Shown here: piece after piece, positions 45,301 through 56,900 of the stretch
Layout of the letters: the number at the start of each line of letters is the position of its first letter
How positions within the stretch are numbered: position 1 is the stretch's first letter
Source of the DNA: Lumbricus terrestris
Taxonomy: Eukaryota; Annelida; Clitellata; Crassiclitellata; Lumbricidae
Direction: 5' to 3'
Assembly (NCBI GenBank): GCA_949752735.1
Contig: OX457041.1
Span: 22,139,617-22,203,616 of the forward strand
Length of the DNA stretch: 64,000 nt
Notes under the pieces: model-generated
The model's database searches: none
The model's input: the letters and a program-made list of their open reading frames with translations, nothing else
What the model was told of the DNA's origin: nothing
Position numbers and translations under genes: made by a program

Positions 45301-45975
45301 CTCAGATTGCCATATTCACCTTAGAGGCCACCGCGATTCCCCTTGCTGAAATAATTAATTGCTCAATTGCATCTGGTACTATCCCAAATTGTTTAAAAAT
45401 TGCCAAAATAATTCCTATTTACAAAGCTGGGGACAAAAAAAACTGAGTAATTACAGATCGATATCTATCGTGCCGTACTTTTCAAAATTCTTTGAAAAAA
45501 TTGTATACGGAAGAATAATGTCGTATTTAACATCAAAATATATCTTAGGCCTATATAAAGGACAGTACGGCTTTAGAACCGCTGCAACCGCACACTCTAC
45601 GTATATGGCTGTAATGGAAATTCATGACAAGATCTCAGAAGCCAGGGATAACAATTATTTTTCTATAGGTGTCTTTTTAATTATCTAAGGCATTCGACAC
45701 AGAGAAAAAAAATTCTATTTATAAAGCTGCAGGAACATTGTGGAATAAGGGGCATATGTCTTGATTGGCTGACAGATTATCTAACAGATAGAAGACTGTG
45801 TCTCATTTTATGGGCATGTTTCGCAATTATCTGACATAAAATGCGGTGTGCCACAGGGTTCTATTCTGGGCCCTCTACTGTTCCTAATTATACATGAATG
45901 ACATCTCAAATGTCTCATTATTACTCCACCTTATTATGTTTGCTGACACACGACAGTGTGTTTATATTGTGATTT
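45301..45975 (+). mobile_element. LINE reverse transcriptase part, inverted relative to its 3' part
   Basis: On the plus strand, across several frameshifts, reverse transcriptase motifs appear in order: PLAEIINCSIASGTIPNCLK, then AKIIPIYKAGDKK, NYRSISIVPYFSKFFEKIV, YGFRTAATAHSTYMAV, a KAFDT motif, a GSILGPLLFL-like motif and MFADT near 45940. It is degenerate. It abuts the minus-strand LINE 3' part head to head at about 45300, as expected of a 5' inversion during insertion. Confidence 0.75.
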
Positions 45976-46019
45976 GCACTTGAAGTTCAAGTTCACAATA
46001 TTTAGACTGATATTGTGCT

Positions 46020-46140
46020 CAGTGGCGGCGCTAGGAGGGGCTAAGCCCCCATAAAAGGCTAAGCCCCCCTAAAAAAGGTCCATTCGGTTTTTTGACATGT
46101 AAATGTTAAATATTCCCACGATAAGCTCGCCAAAAGTGAA
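46020..46140 (+). mobile_element. MITE fragment, CAGTGGCGG end with GGCTAAGCCCCC
   Basis: Starts CAGTGGCGGCGCTAGGAGG, followed by two GGCTAAGCCCCC units and a TTTTTTGACATGTAAATG stretch that parallels 15418-15500. No matching right end was found nearby, so it is truncated. Confidence 0.5.
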
Positions 46141-46569
46141 ACACACACACGAGATTCCGGTCGGATGACTGAAAAAAGCTGAGAAATTCTCGAAGATTTA
46201 CATTACATTACATTATAAATTACTCGCACGTGTAGGCCTACCGCAGTGACAGAGTGGCGTCACCTGAAGTTGGCGCATGTAACCAATGTGGAGGGAAATC
46301 ATCTTTAGAAAAGTATGGCGGTGCGACTAAGTATCGAAATACTGTAAAATAATTTTAAAAAATACAATAGTTTGCGTGTGTGATTGTAGTTAAAAATCTT
46401 AGATTCATGGTGAGGAGGTACGTTCTGAAGTGCCCAAAGGAATCGTGTTTTAAATAGCGCTCAGGTATTTGACTTCGTGATTGTTTAGCAGTTTTGTTTT
46501 ATGTAACGCTGGTAAAACTGGGTCTCTACTCTCCACGAAACTCGACCCCAAAACTTTTGAAAGTTAAAA

Positions 46570-46817
46570 CGAAGAAAAAACAACGACCCTGTCTGGCGCA
46601 AGCAACATTGTCGTAAAAATGCAGAAAGTGGTTTCTTTCATTTTCAGAAGGCTATAATGCAACAGGTACACATGATAAAGCTGATCTAATTGCTTTTCTG
46701 TGCACACAATGTGGACTATGATGACAAGTGATTCACACTTTCTCTGATAATGAACCCATTTGGTCATAGTAGAGCAGTAAAGTACTTGCGCCAGACAGGG
46801 TCGTTGTTTTTTCTTCG
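46570..46817. mobile_element. Foldback element with perfect 33-bp inverted ends
   Basis: Bases 46570-46602 and 46785-46817 are exact reverse complements (33 of 33). The arm starts CGAAGAAAAAACAACG and ends CTGGCGCAAG. The loop is 182 bp. No direct target duplication is clear and no family was recognised. Near-perfect arms mean either a young insertion or selection for the hairpin. Confidence 0.85.
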
Positions 46818-47794
46818 ATTTTCAATGTGTAGCTAGAAAAAAACTATCCATCAGATATCAAGTTCTTTCAATACCCTTGATTGGCACCACGATGACTATG
46901 TATCCTGAAAATTTCATCTATTTATCTGCAATGATAGTCGACTTGTGGCCTCCTGAATATGGCAGTAAATTCAGACGCAATTTTCGAATCGCGATAAACG
47001 GGTCACCCCAGGTGTCTTTAAAATTCTGTAAAAAAACCCTACTGTAATATTGCTCTCAACTTTTGCACAGCATGTTCTAATACATTTATGCACATTCTGT
47101 GCAAGTTTCTTCAAAATCTGAGATGGTCAAGTGGGAAACTTATTAAAAATTTGTTGATTTGAGATGGAATGGCCCATATATCATTTTAGTTTTTGTTTGA
47201 TCAATTTTCGTTTCCCTTAGTTTTGATTGCTGCATATTTCGTTTTATTTTCGTTGTCAGCGTGTTTTAGTTTTCGTTAACGAAAACGGTAATTAACCAAA
47301 ATTAAATATTTTCGTTGACGAAAACAACACTAGCGGCATTATGCCATGTATTCAATTTAACTCTACATAATTTTCAGGATTCAGCCGCTTTCTGTTTAAA
47401 ACTTTCCGGGAAATTGAGCATTTGTGTATTTTCAGTGTTTTCAGGGATTCGGGTTGACATTGCTGTGTATGTAGCACTTTAAAGCTCGAGGACCGCTAGA
47501 AGTTAACTTCTTCAGCCTCACACTTGCCATATGAAAACGAATGACCTCTCTGTGTTTGCTTAGGTTTCTGAATGCCTTGGTAATGGTATTATTCGTGATC
47601 TCAAGATTTAACAGCGCCCTCAAAAACGGAGTCTCGGGAACCAGAATTGTTACAGTGTGTATGCCTGTAGGGTTTCCTGACTAGATTGCTTCAACAACAT
47701 GTGGTAAGCCAAACTAACGCAGAAGTGTCAAATTTTTGTAGATCTAACTGGATGGTATCAAAGTTTGATAAGTTGCTGACAGTAAATCACCAAG
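46818..47794. other. No recognised gene; possible 5' region of the KNL2-like gene
   Basis: Non-coding by inspection. It contains a GTTTTCGTTAACGAAAACG-type palindrome near 47268-47287. A small upstream exon of the KNL2-like gene could be hidden here but none was identified. Confidence 0.4.
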
Positions 47795-47934
47795 CATTGT
47801 TGCAGGGCAAATAAAGGTAATCAATTACGCATTGTTGCAAGGTAAATAAAGGTGATCAACTACGCATTGTTGCAAGGTAAATAAAGGTGATCAACTACGC
47901 ATTGTTGCAAGGCAAATAATGGTTATCACTAAGC
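47795..47934. repeat. 35-bp minisatellite, 4 copies
   Basis: Units start at 47795, 47830, 47865 and 47900. Units 2 and 3 are identical, and units 1 and 4 carry a few changes. The array ends about 40 bases before the first recognised exon of the KNL2-like gene. Confidence 0.93.
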
Positions 47935-47972
47935 ACTGTTGCCGACTTGTAATTTGAGACATTTTTGTGCAG

Positions 47973-50900
47973 TGACTTTGAAATGCATTTGGGAAGCAGA
48001 GTACCGGAGTCGGATTTTGCATCTTACACTCCTAGGGCTCAACTTTTTGAAGCATTTAAGAAGAATACAGTCTCAGGAGAAAATATTCAATCGCTACTGA
48101 AGGAGTCCGCAGTTCACCGGGTTTTGGCTTCAGCTGATGCTAGCCAGTCACTGGAGGAGGAAGAGGAGGAGGTTGACGGAATGTCACCGCAGAGTTGCTT
48201 CCAAATCTCTCTGCCTGTTCTTCCACATTATGCAAGTCCAGGAGATGATGGAAAAACTAAACGAGTCAATATTTCGGCACATTCGCAGGTGACGGATTTA
48301 TTATACATTTTCTGTTTTAAGTCGTAACTTAAGTTTAAGCTGATAAATCAGCTGATGCTTTTAGATTGCTACTATAAATCTGCTGTTACGTTGTGAATAC
48401 ATGTGACCAACCCTTTAAAGACTTTGAATTTTGCATGGATTGCAATGTAGTCACAGATGCAGAATATTTTAACAGCATTTTTCCATCCTGCTTTGATAGA
48501 TTTGACAAAGTTTCATAGCATTGTTGCCTCCTTTAAAGGTAGCCATGTATTGTGTTTATTAACATCTTGATAGCCGCAACAAAAGAAAGAAAGAAATCTC
48601 TGACTTCCAACGTATCTAGTATATTGAGTAATGTTAATTTCATATTTGCAATATATCCTGCAATCTTTAGAATGTTTCACTTAGTGTTTTGTTGAGCTCT
48701 TTAAACCTTTTGAGATATTGAAAGGTCCATTTTTCCCAATGTAGTAGTGTAGGGACAAGGTGATTTCCATGTTCCCAGACCATTTTAAAATTTGTGCTTA
48801 TCAATTGGCAGAACCATCACTGACACTTTAGCAAGCATGTACTAATTGTGACTGGGAAACCAAACTACCGGTAGTTCATGGTTTGTGTTAAAAAATTATA
48901 AATTTTTTATTTTTTACTGTCTAAATGGATTTCCACTGGAGATATGTCTTGAAAAATCTATAGATGTTGGTGAGGTTGGTCGGATGTTTGACCATTAAAA
49001 GTTTGACTGTTGTCATGTTTGCACCACGGTCAAATGAAGTACTGCAAGGGTTTCTGACAGTGTGTAGAAAAAGTACAGGTTTGCCCTGATGTATACAATG
49101 TATTTACAAATTAAATTTTAGATTTCTTTTCGTTCCGATGACTGCAAAGAAACGTCTTTGAATGTGCAACAGATGTCAAAGTCTTTGCTTTTTGACCAGC
49201 TGAAGCGTGTGCCACCAGCTTTGCCGCCAGACCGAGCATCAGATAAGCTTTCTGATTCACAGGTAGCAGAGACGGCTTCTCAGTCGTCTGACAATTCAGG
49301 TATACTGCATGAGTCATCAATTCGATCAGCCGTAGAACAGATTGTATCTGCTAACACACCTTCAGTTGCAGAGGTGCCTGAATTACTAAATTCTTCTAAC
49401 TCAAAACAGACGGAGTATATTAAATACACACCAGAGAAGTTGACGATCAGGCATAAAGGCTCCAGTTTGAAGCGGAAACCTTATGTGAAGAATCCAGTGG
49501 TTATTTTGAGTCGAATTTCTCAGAATATCGTAAGACTTGATAATGGCTTGGTCGATGATAGTGACGAGAGAATACAGTGTTCATCATTTAAAACTAGCAA
49601 AGCTCAGCAAGTTTCTGATGCATCAGGAGAAGGTTGTGCTCCTGTTCTTACTAGGAGTACATTGGTACCTGCTTCCTCTGTTTCACATGAAATCTCTGCT
49701 CTGGATAAGACAAACAACAATCGAGGAATACCATACCGTTCCTCAGAAATATCTGTACCTGATCTGTTGCCTTCTACTGAATTTCTGTTGCCTCAAAATT
49801 TAGACTTTCAATTGGAATCCAATTCCTCCGCTAATTTGTTCAACCGTAAACCTCTGATAAATGTTCGTCGTGCTGCACCTTTGACAGTAGGCAAAGTGGT
49901 TCGTTCGTCAAGAGAAGGTGGTCGGATCCAATCATCCAGCGATGAAGTATTTGAGTCAAGGCCAACGTCAGTGGAAAGAACTTCAATGATTGATCATTCT
50001 GGTACTCTTTAATTTTTCTAAGATTTTTTTAATGTGTGAACCATTTGGGCGACATGATACGTTGATGTGCCCGAGATGCACGTGAGCCACATTGTCTCCC
50101 AACAATAAAGTGCTTTCTGATGACTGTATTGTTTGCAGTGATGCCTTACGGACAGATATGGAGCACACATATTTAAACTTGTATAACACGTTGCTGAGTG
50201 AAGCTTATACAATATTATTCGCTTATTAAAGGAAACTTTATTAGCATTGATTACTCATTAATAATACTTTGAAAATGAAGAAATTTCAAGTTAATTATTA
50301 AAATTCTGCTACATGTGTCGATACTGAGAAGATTTATTTTTCATGAATAGAAATGGTTATTTCTCTAATTGTGAGCCAAGAATAAACATTGGTTTTAAGA
50401 GCTATCTATATTCAATTGATATCTTGACTGTGACAGGTGACACTACAGATGACGTGAGTGATGACCAAAGTTTATCAAAACGAACCGGATCATCCAAAAG
50501 ACTAGCATTGCATGGAAGAAAACGGGAAAGTCTTTCATTGTCGTCTAAAGGTGATCCAGCTCTCAGCGCTGAAAATTATTTATCATCCACGGGCAGCGAG
50601 TTAGAAGGAGGGCCTCAGAATGTTGTGGAGCTGGATAAATGGACCATTCGATTGGTTTCGGGTCGGCGTTTGTGTCTGGCAGGTTATAAAAAGTAAGTTC
50701 ATTTATTTTGGCCATCAAAGTTTTTTTACAACTTGAGAATTAGTACTATCGTATTATCTTCATTTATCGACTATCCTAAATGTCAAACTGCATATCCTAG
50801 CCAGGTCACATGAAAAATAAGATTTTTGCCACCAGTTTTATTGTAAGAAAGGCTCGTTTCCTATTTTCTTGATGAAGTTAATTAAGGAATAGGATTGGTA

Positions 50901-53900
50901 AAAAAATAGTGCATGACTTTGGAGTTTGAATTGTTTGTTGAGGTTTATCATTTTGTAGCAACTCTTGAGCATCTTGTAGGGATAAACCTGGTGGGAGATT
51001 GCATTGTTCTGATCCTGTGACCCGACGTCTGAGGGACGACATGGTTGAGACGACTTCAGGAATGCTGTATCATCTTTCTGGTAGACTCTGCAAAAGCACT
51101 GCAACAGAGGCTGGTAAACTTCATTACGTTAATCAAAGTCATAATGGCCATATCTTAATCAAAGTCATTATGCGGATAATGACCATAGGTATACAAAAGA
51201 ATGTTCAAGTCATTGTTTGTTTGGAGTTTCTTCATGAGATGTTCCAAAAGTGACCTGATTTTTACTTCCACGTCCTCTGTCCGCATTTTTCTTTACCATA
51301 CCCCATTTCCATTTTTGCATGTCTGCAATTCCAGTGTAGCATAAAATCCTATAGAGATGAGGCTACTATGTTGATTTTTTGCATAAATCGCTGGTACCTG
51401 TTTGATGTTCTTTGATACTGTCACATACAGTAAAGGGACTCCAATCAGATACACTGCAATCAGATACACTGCTGAGTTTCTGATTGGTGTATCTAATTGT
51501 CTTCATAAGTTTCAGGCAGTCTCCTGTCTGACCAAAGGTGGTGTTTGAAGCACAAGCCATACTGAAATACTTGTTGCTAACAGTACCAAATTTAGTTGAC
51601 GGCATCCGTGTTCTGCACGAACCCATCCTCTTTGTTTGCATTTGTGTATCCCTTTTTGAGAACACCTGAGGATCCAATTAAGCAGACACCAGTGTTAAAT
51701 TCATCAGACAGCAATGCTCTTTCTCTGTTGCTGGCCCTGTGGTCTGGAATGGGCTACCTCCATTTTTGACCCTCTGACACATTCTATCGCAATCTTGAAA
51801 CTGTCCTCCTTAGCTGAGTTTGGGTTGGGAGCACTCCTGAGTAGTAACCTTGAAGGGGTGCTATATAAATCCTCGTAATGAATAATTAACGAATAAATTC
51901 ACGTAACGAGTTGACTGTGAACCGTTCTGTCTCGGAACACGTAATGCGCTTTCCAACGACTGATTTTCGCAGCAGTGCATTACGAACAGAGGCAGTGCGT
52001 GCATGTTGAATGCTGACCTTTGAACAGAACATACTACACTAGTACACCTGAAATTTTTTAATGTCATGCGTGAGTCAGAATGATATGAGTGACTGATGCT
52101 GGAAGAGAGTTCAGAATTGGATCCTTCAACTAAAACGCTTGACTGCCAATATAGTTCCAAGGTTTTGGCACAGGGAAAGACAGTTCAAAAATTTCGCTGA
52201 ATAGTGGCAAACCCGGGGCTGAAGACTCGTCTAAGTATTCTTGTGGACAGCCCCCTCCCACCAAAAAATCAAAGCAAATGCTCTGGAGAGCAGCAGGCCA
52301 TTGCAAAAATTTCAGTACAATGGTTGATTGCTTATATCTTGTTGTGTATGCTATGGTTGCCATAGTACCACAATGAATCTGTAGGGTGTTGTTACATTTT
52401 CACAATTTGTTGCATAGGATTATCGAACACATTTCTGCACAGTTTCTCCGATGGTTTCCCACCAAACTGGGAGGATCTGTTGGACAGCGCTCTGACGAAA
52501 CGTTCTTCAAGGTTTGTTTTGACTTAGAACGGTGAATCCTCTTCATCTTCAGAAGTATATAATTGAACACATTTATGTAAAATTCAACGGAATTTTTGAC
52601 AAAATGATGTTGGAGCATCACTTGTAAGTACATCAACATTTTAAGACCTCTCAGAAATGTGGAAGCATGTGTTCTGATTTTATGCAGGTTTTTAGTTTAG
52701 TAAATGCAGCTGAAGCTAAGCTGAGTATGTTTTATGTGTTTTTTTGGGACCAGACTGAGACTTTTGTTGAGGAATAGTTGGAGCCAGTACCAGACATGCT
52801 GAATTGCAGGGGCACATAAATGACTTGTCGATGTGCCCCAAACCTAAGTTATACTTTGTCTAATTCAGCATTTGCCTAATAGGCTTTTGTGTTAGTTCAC
52901 ATTTGTAGTACCCGTATGTGACTGTTCTCTCAAAGTAGTAATTTGTTGTACTTTTGAATTTTATGATGTAGCACGGTATTTAGGGAAGTCATGTGACTAT
53001 ACTAAATAAGTTCCTTTTATTAAATTGCGTGGTGCTTTCTTGCTTGCGCAGAATGCCTGTCAGCTATTCTCCTGTTCAGAAAGATCTTGAAGGTGCAATG
53101 CCTTTGTCAGAGCCAGAAGAGGACAGCAGACGATCTTGTGAACTGGTTAAAAAAGTCAAGTCAGCAACTGCAACGAACAAATCCAGTGTGGCCATGAGCT
53201 TGTCAAACAAGGGGTCAAAGAATGGTGAAGCTTGTTTTAAAATTATGTACTTTCTAGACTTGTTCACTTTGACGTATTAATATGTAAAATGCTCAAATTC
53301 ACTTTTTTTAAAGTCATGACCTGCTCTCTGGCTTCTACAGTCTTGGCCTTTATGAATTTTACCTTGGGGCCATCCATATAATTGCATTAAAAAAATCGTG
53401 TTTTCGAACCACCATCCCCCGTACACTCCCGTACATTTTTTTGATCCTCCTATGTGTACGTGCAAATAGGCTTCTCTACCCCCTCCCCAGGCCCTCCTTT
53501 ACAAAGGCTATTTTGCAAAAGTCATCTTTGAAACATGTATTTTACCGTAGGCTATTATTTATTTTTGTTAAACATAATTGCTAGCTGTTTAATTTGTTGA
53601 CTGTTATGATTTACTGTTTAGATCTGAAAATTTTATAGAATATAATTTTAATGTAGTTAAATGCCATCGGACGACTATTGGATAATGCAGAATTTCCAAG
53701 GAGTCAAGATATGACCGTGAGGCAATAGGACATTAAGACATTAGGTTCCCAAAACTGAGGACACGACTAAGGCATCAAAAAGACTATCTCGAGACCAAGA
53801 CTGAGTCTCAGGACCATACATCTCTGCTTGTATGTCCTTTAGATATAAATTTCAAACTTGCCTCTCTCAGGTAGTATATCCACCATATCTATCTCAGTGG

Positions 53901-56900
53901 ATTGACCCAACTTTCGACTTGATTGCAACTTTGCTTTAATGTGCCTGTGGTGTATTAGAAGTTGCTAACTATAGATTTCTCAACTGTGCTGTGTTATTTT
54001 AAGTATCGCTTGTTGTTAATGATGCAGATCCTCTTACCGTCCAGGATCTACCGGTTACCAGACGCAGCGGACGAATGGTGATTCCACCGCTTGCCTGGTG
54101 GGCCAATCAGAGAGTCATGGTGGATCCAACAACTAATATTACAGTTATTGCTCAGGAGAATAAAAATATGCTCGATTTGCCTGCTGTGCATTTTAAGCAG
54201 CGCAAAGTAAACACAACACCTGAAGAAGTTGGAGAAGAACTTGAGGAGAGGAAAAAAGATTTTGGATTGAAAGAGGAGAAGGCTGCAGAAGCTGAAAAAC
54301 AAGTAATCCTTTGTTGTATTCATTAATGCACTATCTGTGTCTTATTGCCAGCGAGTTATCATGTGTTTTGAGGCGTTTCTTTATCAGTGCTCTCTTCCCA
54401 TAGGTAGATCCAGTGATACAGGTATAATTCATTGTCATTCTGTTCCTTGTCCTTTGTCAGTTTATTATCTAGTCTCTTGTCTATCATCTAAATCAACAGT
54501 TTTGGTCTTGATCTCATCATCTGTGTATACTGCGTAGTGCTGAAGGTGACTCTGTACTGCAGCACTTTTACTGAGCCACATAAACGCTTTGATGGACTTT
54601 AGCACCTGGAGGTGGTCTGTAATTTAATGTGATTACATGTTGTGCCAACAGGCAGTTTGTTCACTTGTTATGCAGACAGGAAATTGTGAGTTTTATTTTG
54701 GAGGTTGTGTTATCGTTATAGTACTGAACTTCTGGAAAATAATAGACGCACTGTCTCGGCCCGTCTTTATACGCCTGCTAGTCTGGCCGTTGCAAAAAAT
54801 TGTGCAACTTTAGCAACTGGGCACAGCAAGACGCTTTTTGGAGATGTGTAGGCACAGTTGGCAGGATTGAGGCAAGAGTAGACTTGGGTTGCAGGCTATG
54901 GTCTGGTGCATTTCCTACGTAAGAACAGAATGTGTGATGCAAATATTGCTCTGATATGATAGAAAGAAGATTTGCAAAGGTTTGTTTTGAGGAATTGTAA
55001 TGTGAGTCACTCCAGTTGTTGTAGCTCAATATTTAATAACAGAACAACAGTGCCAGCTACTTGAGCAATGGATTGAGGATGAAAGGAGTGCAGTTGTTGG
55101 CATGAGCCAAATGTAATTGCCTTGGCCTTACCAATGTTTATGATCAGAAGATTGTTCAAGTTAGAGTCATGCATGTGCGGAAGAAAGGTGCTCTGCAAAT
55201 ATTATGCCCTGCTATACTGATCTTTTGGTGACAGAGCCGAGTATTATCGGCACACTGCTGTAGCTGGACTACAGAATGATTTAAAAGCTATGAGGCTGAC
55301 TGATGAAGTGAGGAACTGAGGATTGTAAAATGTAAATTTGTAGTGGGTCAAGAACAGATCCCTCTGGTGTGCCGGTAGTGTAGATAGAAGAATCAGACCA
55401 GGCAGCACCGATGCTCACTGGCTGAGACCAATTGAAGGGGTAGCCAGGGGCTGAAGCTATAGCCAATATCAGGCAGTACCAGCGACATTTACACTTTTAC
55501 TAATGCTAGTTAACAGTTAGTGCTCCACAGTGTCGAAAGCTGCACTGACGTTGAGGCATTCTAAGATGGATGCCTTTCCTTTATCTGAGGATTAGAAGGT
55601 TTGTCCAGCCTTAATGAAGCGTAGACTCTAAAGGATGTGTCTGTTGGAGCAGGCAGTCTTTTTTATGTAAACGTTTTGTTTTGCTGTTAATGTATTTCCT
55701 TTTGTAGTTAGTCGAGACCTGTTCTAAAAATCGGCGTGGGCGTCCTCGTAAGAGCACAATTGCGATGACGCCGAAAATGGAAATCGAAAGCTCTTCAATC
55801 TCGGATGTTGTCAAAGACAGACAAAGAACGAATTCAGGAGGTGGACAGCTGAAAGTTGGACGTTCGTCTGAGGACAGTGTTGCTGGTTCCAGACTACAAA
55901 CACCAAGATGCAGGGATAAAAATCACTCGGATGAAGTATCTGTTCTAGGTTCCTATGACAGCAGAAGGGGTTTCAGAAAGCGAGAGCAACTTGTTAAAGT
56001 CTGTAGAAGTTGCAGCACATCGTCCGTTGATACGGTAAGTTACAGGGATCAGAAGAGACGGAAACTTAGCTTGAAGAATTACAGAGATTACCAGCCCAGT
56101 GATTTTTCCTGCACAGAAACAAACAGCAAACGATCAGTGAAGTCAGACCTAACTGTGGATACCAGCGGTTTGTCAAGAAGTCGTAGGAGTTGCAATGTTG
56201 AAAGTGACAACGAGTCACCACAAACAAATAGCGGAAAAAGCCTAAAGATAAACAGCAAACGATCAGTGGAGACCAGTGGGTCATCAAGAAGTCGTAGGAG
56301 TTGCAATGTTGAAAGTGACAACGAGTTACCACAAACAAATAGCGGAAAAAGCCTAAAGATAAACAGCAAACGATCAGTGAAGTCAGACTTAACTGTGGAG
56401 ACCAATGGGTCATCAAGAAGTCATAGGAGTTGCAATGTTGAAAGTGACTCAGATTTGATCAAGGTCCCTGTGTATCATGGAACGAAACAGAATAATACCT
56501 TGATGCTGCAAGACTCAAAAGTAATTCGAAACTCCGAAAAACAGACAAGGCAAAACTCCACACGTCATTGTCACGAGAAACAGTTGAACCGAAAAGAAAA
56601 TGGAAGGGCGGGTAGTGAATCAGAAGGTAGCAAAAAGACGTGTAGCGATTCAGTCGTTCCTTCCAGTCATAAAACAATTCTCAGAAATGAAAATGCAGAA
56701 GAAAAGGGCAGACAAAAAAAGCTTACACAAACGAGATCACCTAAAGTCCATTCTCCAAGTCCCAACAGTAAAGACGTCTGCAGTAAGCTGTCAAGCGTGC
56801 AGCAGAGATCCAGGTAAGAATCCAGGTTGTGAGCAACACAAATAAACAATTTCCCTGGTAAAAGCTGAACTTTATCATCTTTTAAAGTGGATAATGTGAC

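Noticed and set aside
56066..56416. Minus-strand open frames with FRLFPLFVCG-type repeats
   Set aside because: Antisense shadow of the in-frame coding repeat in KNL2 exon 8.
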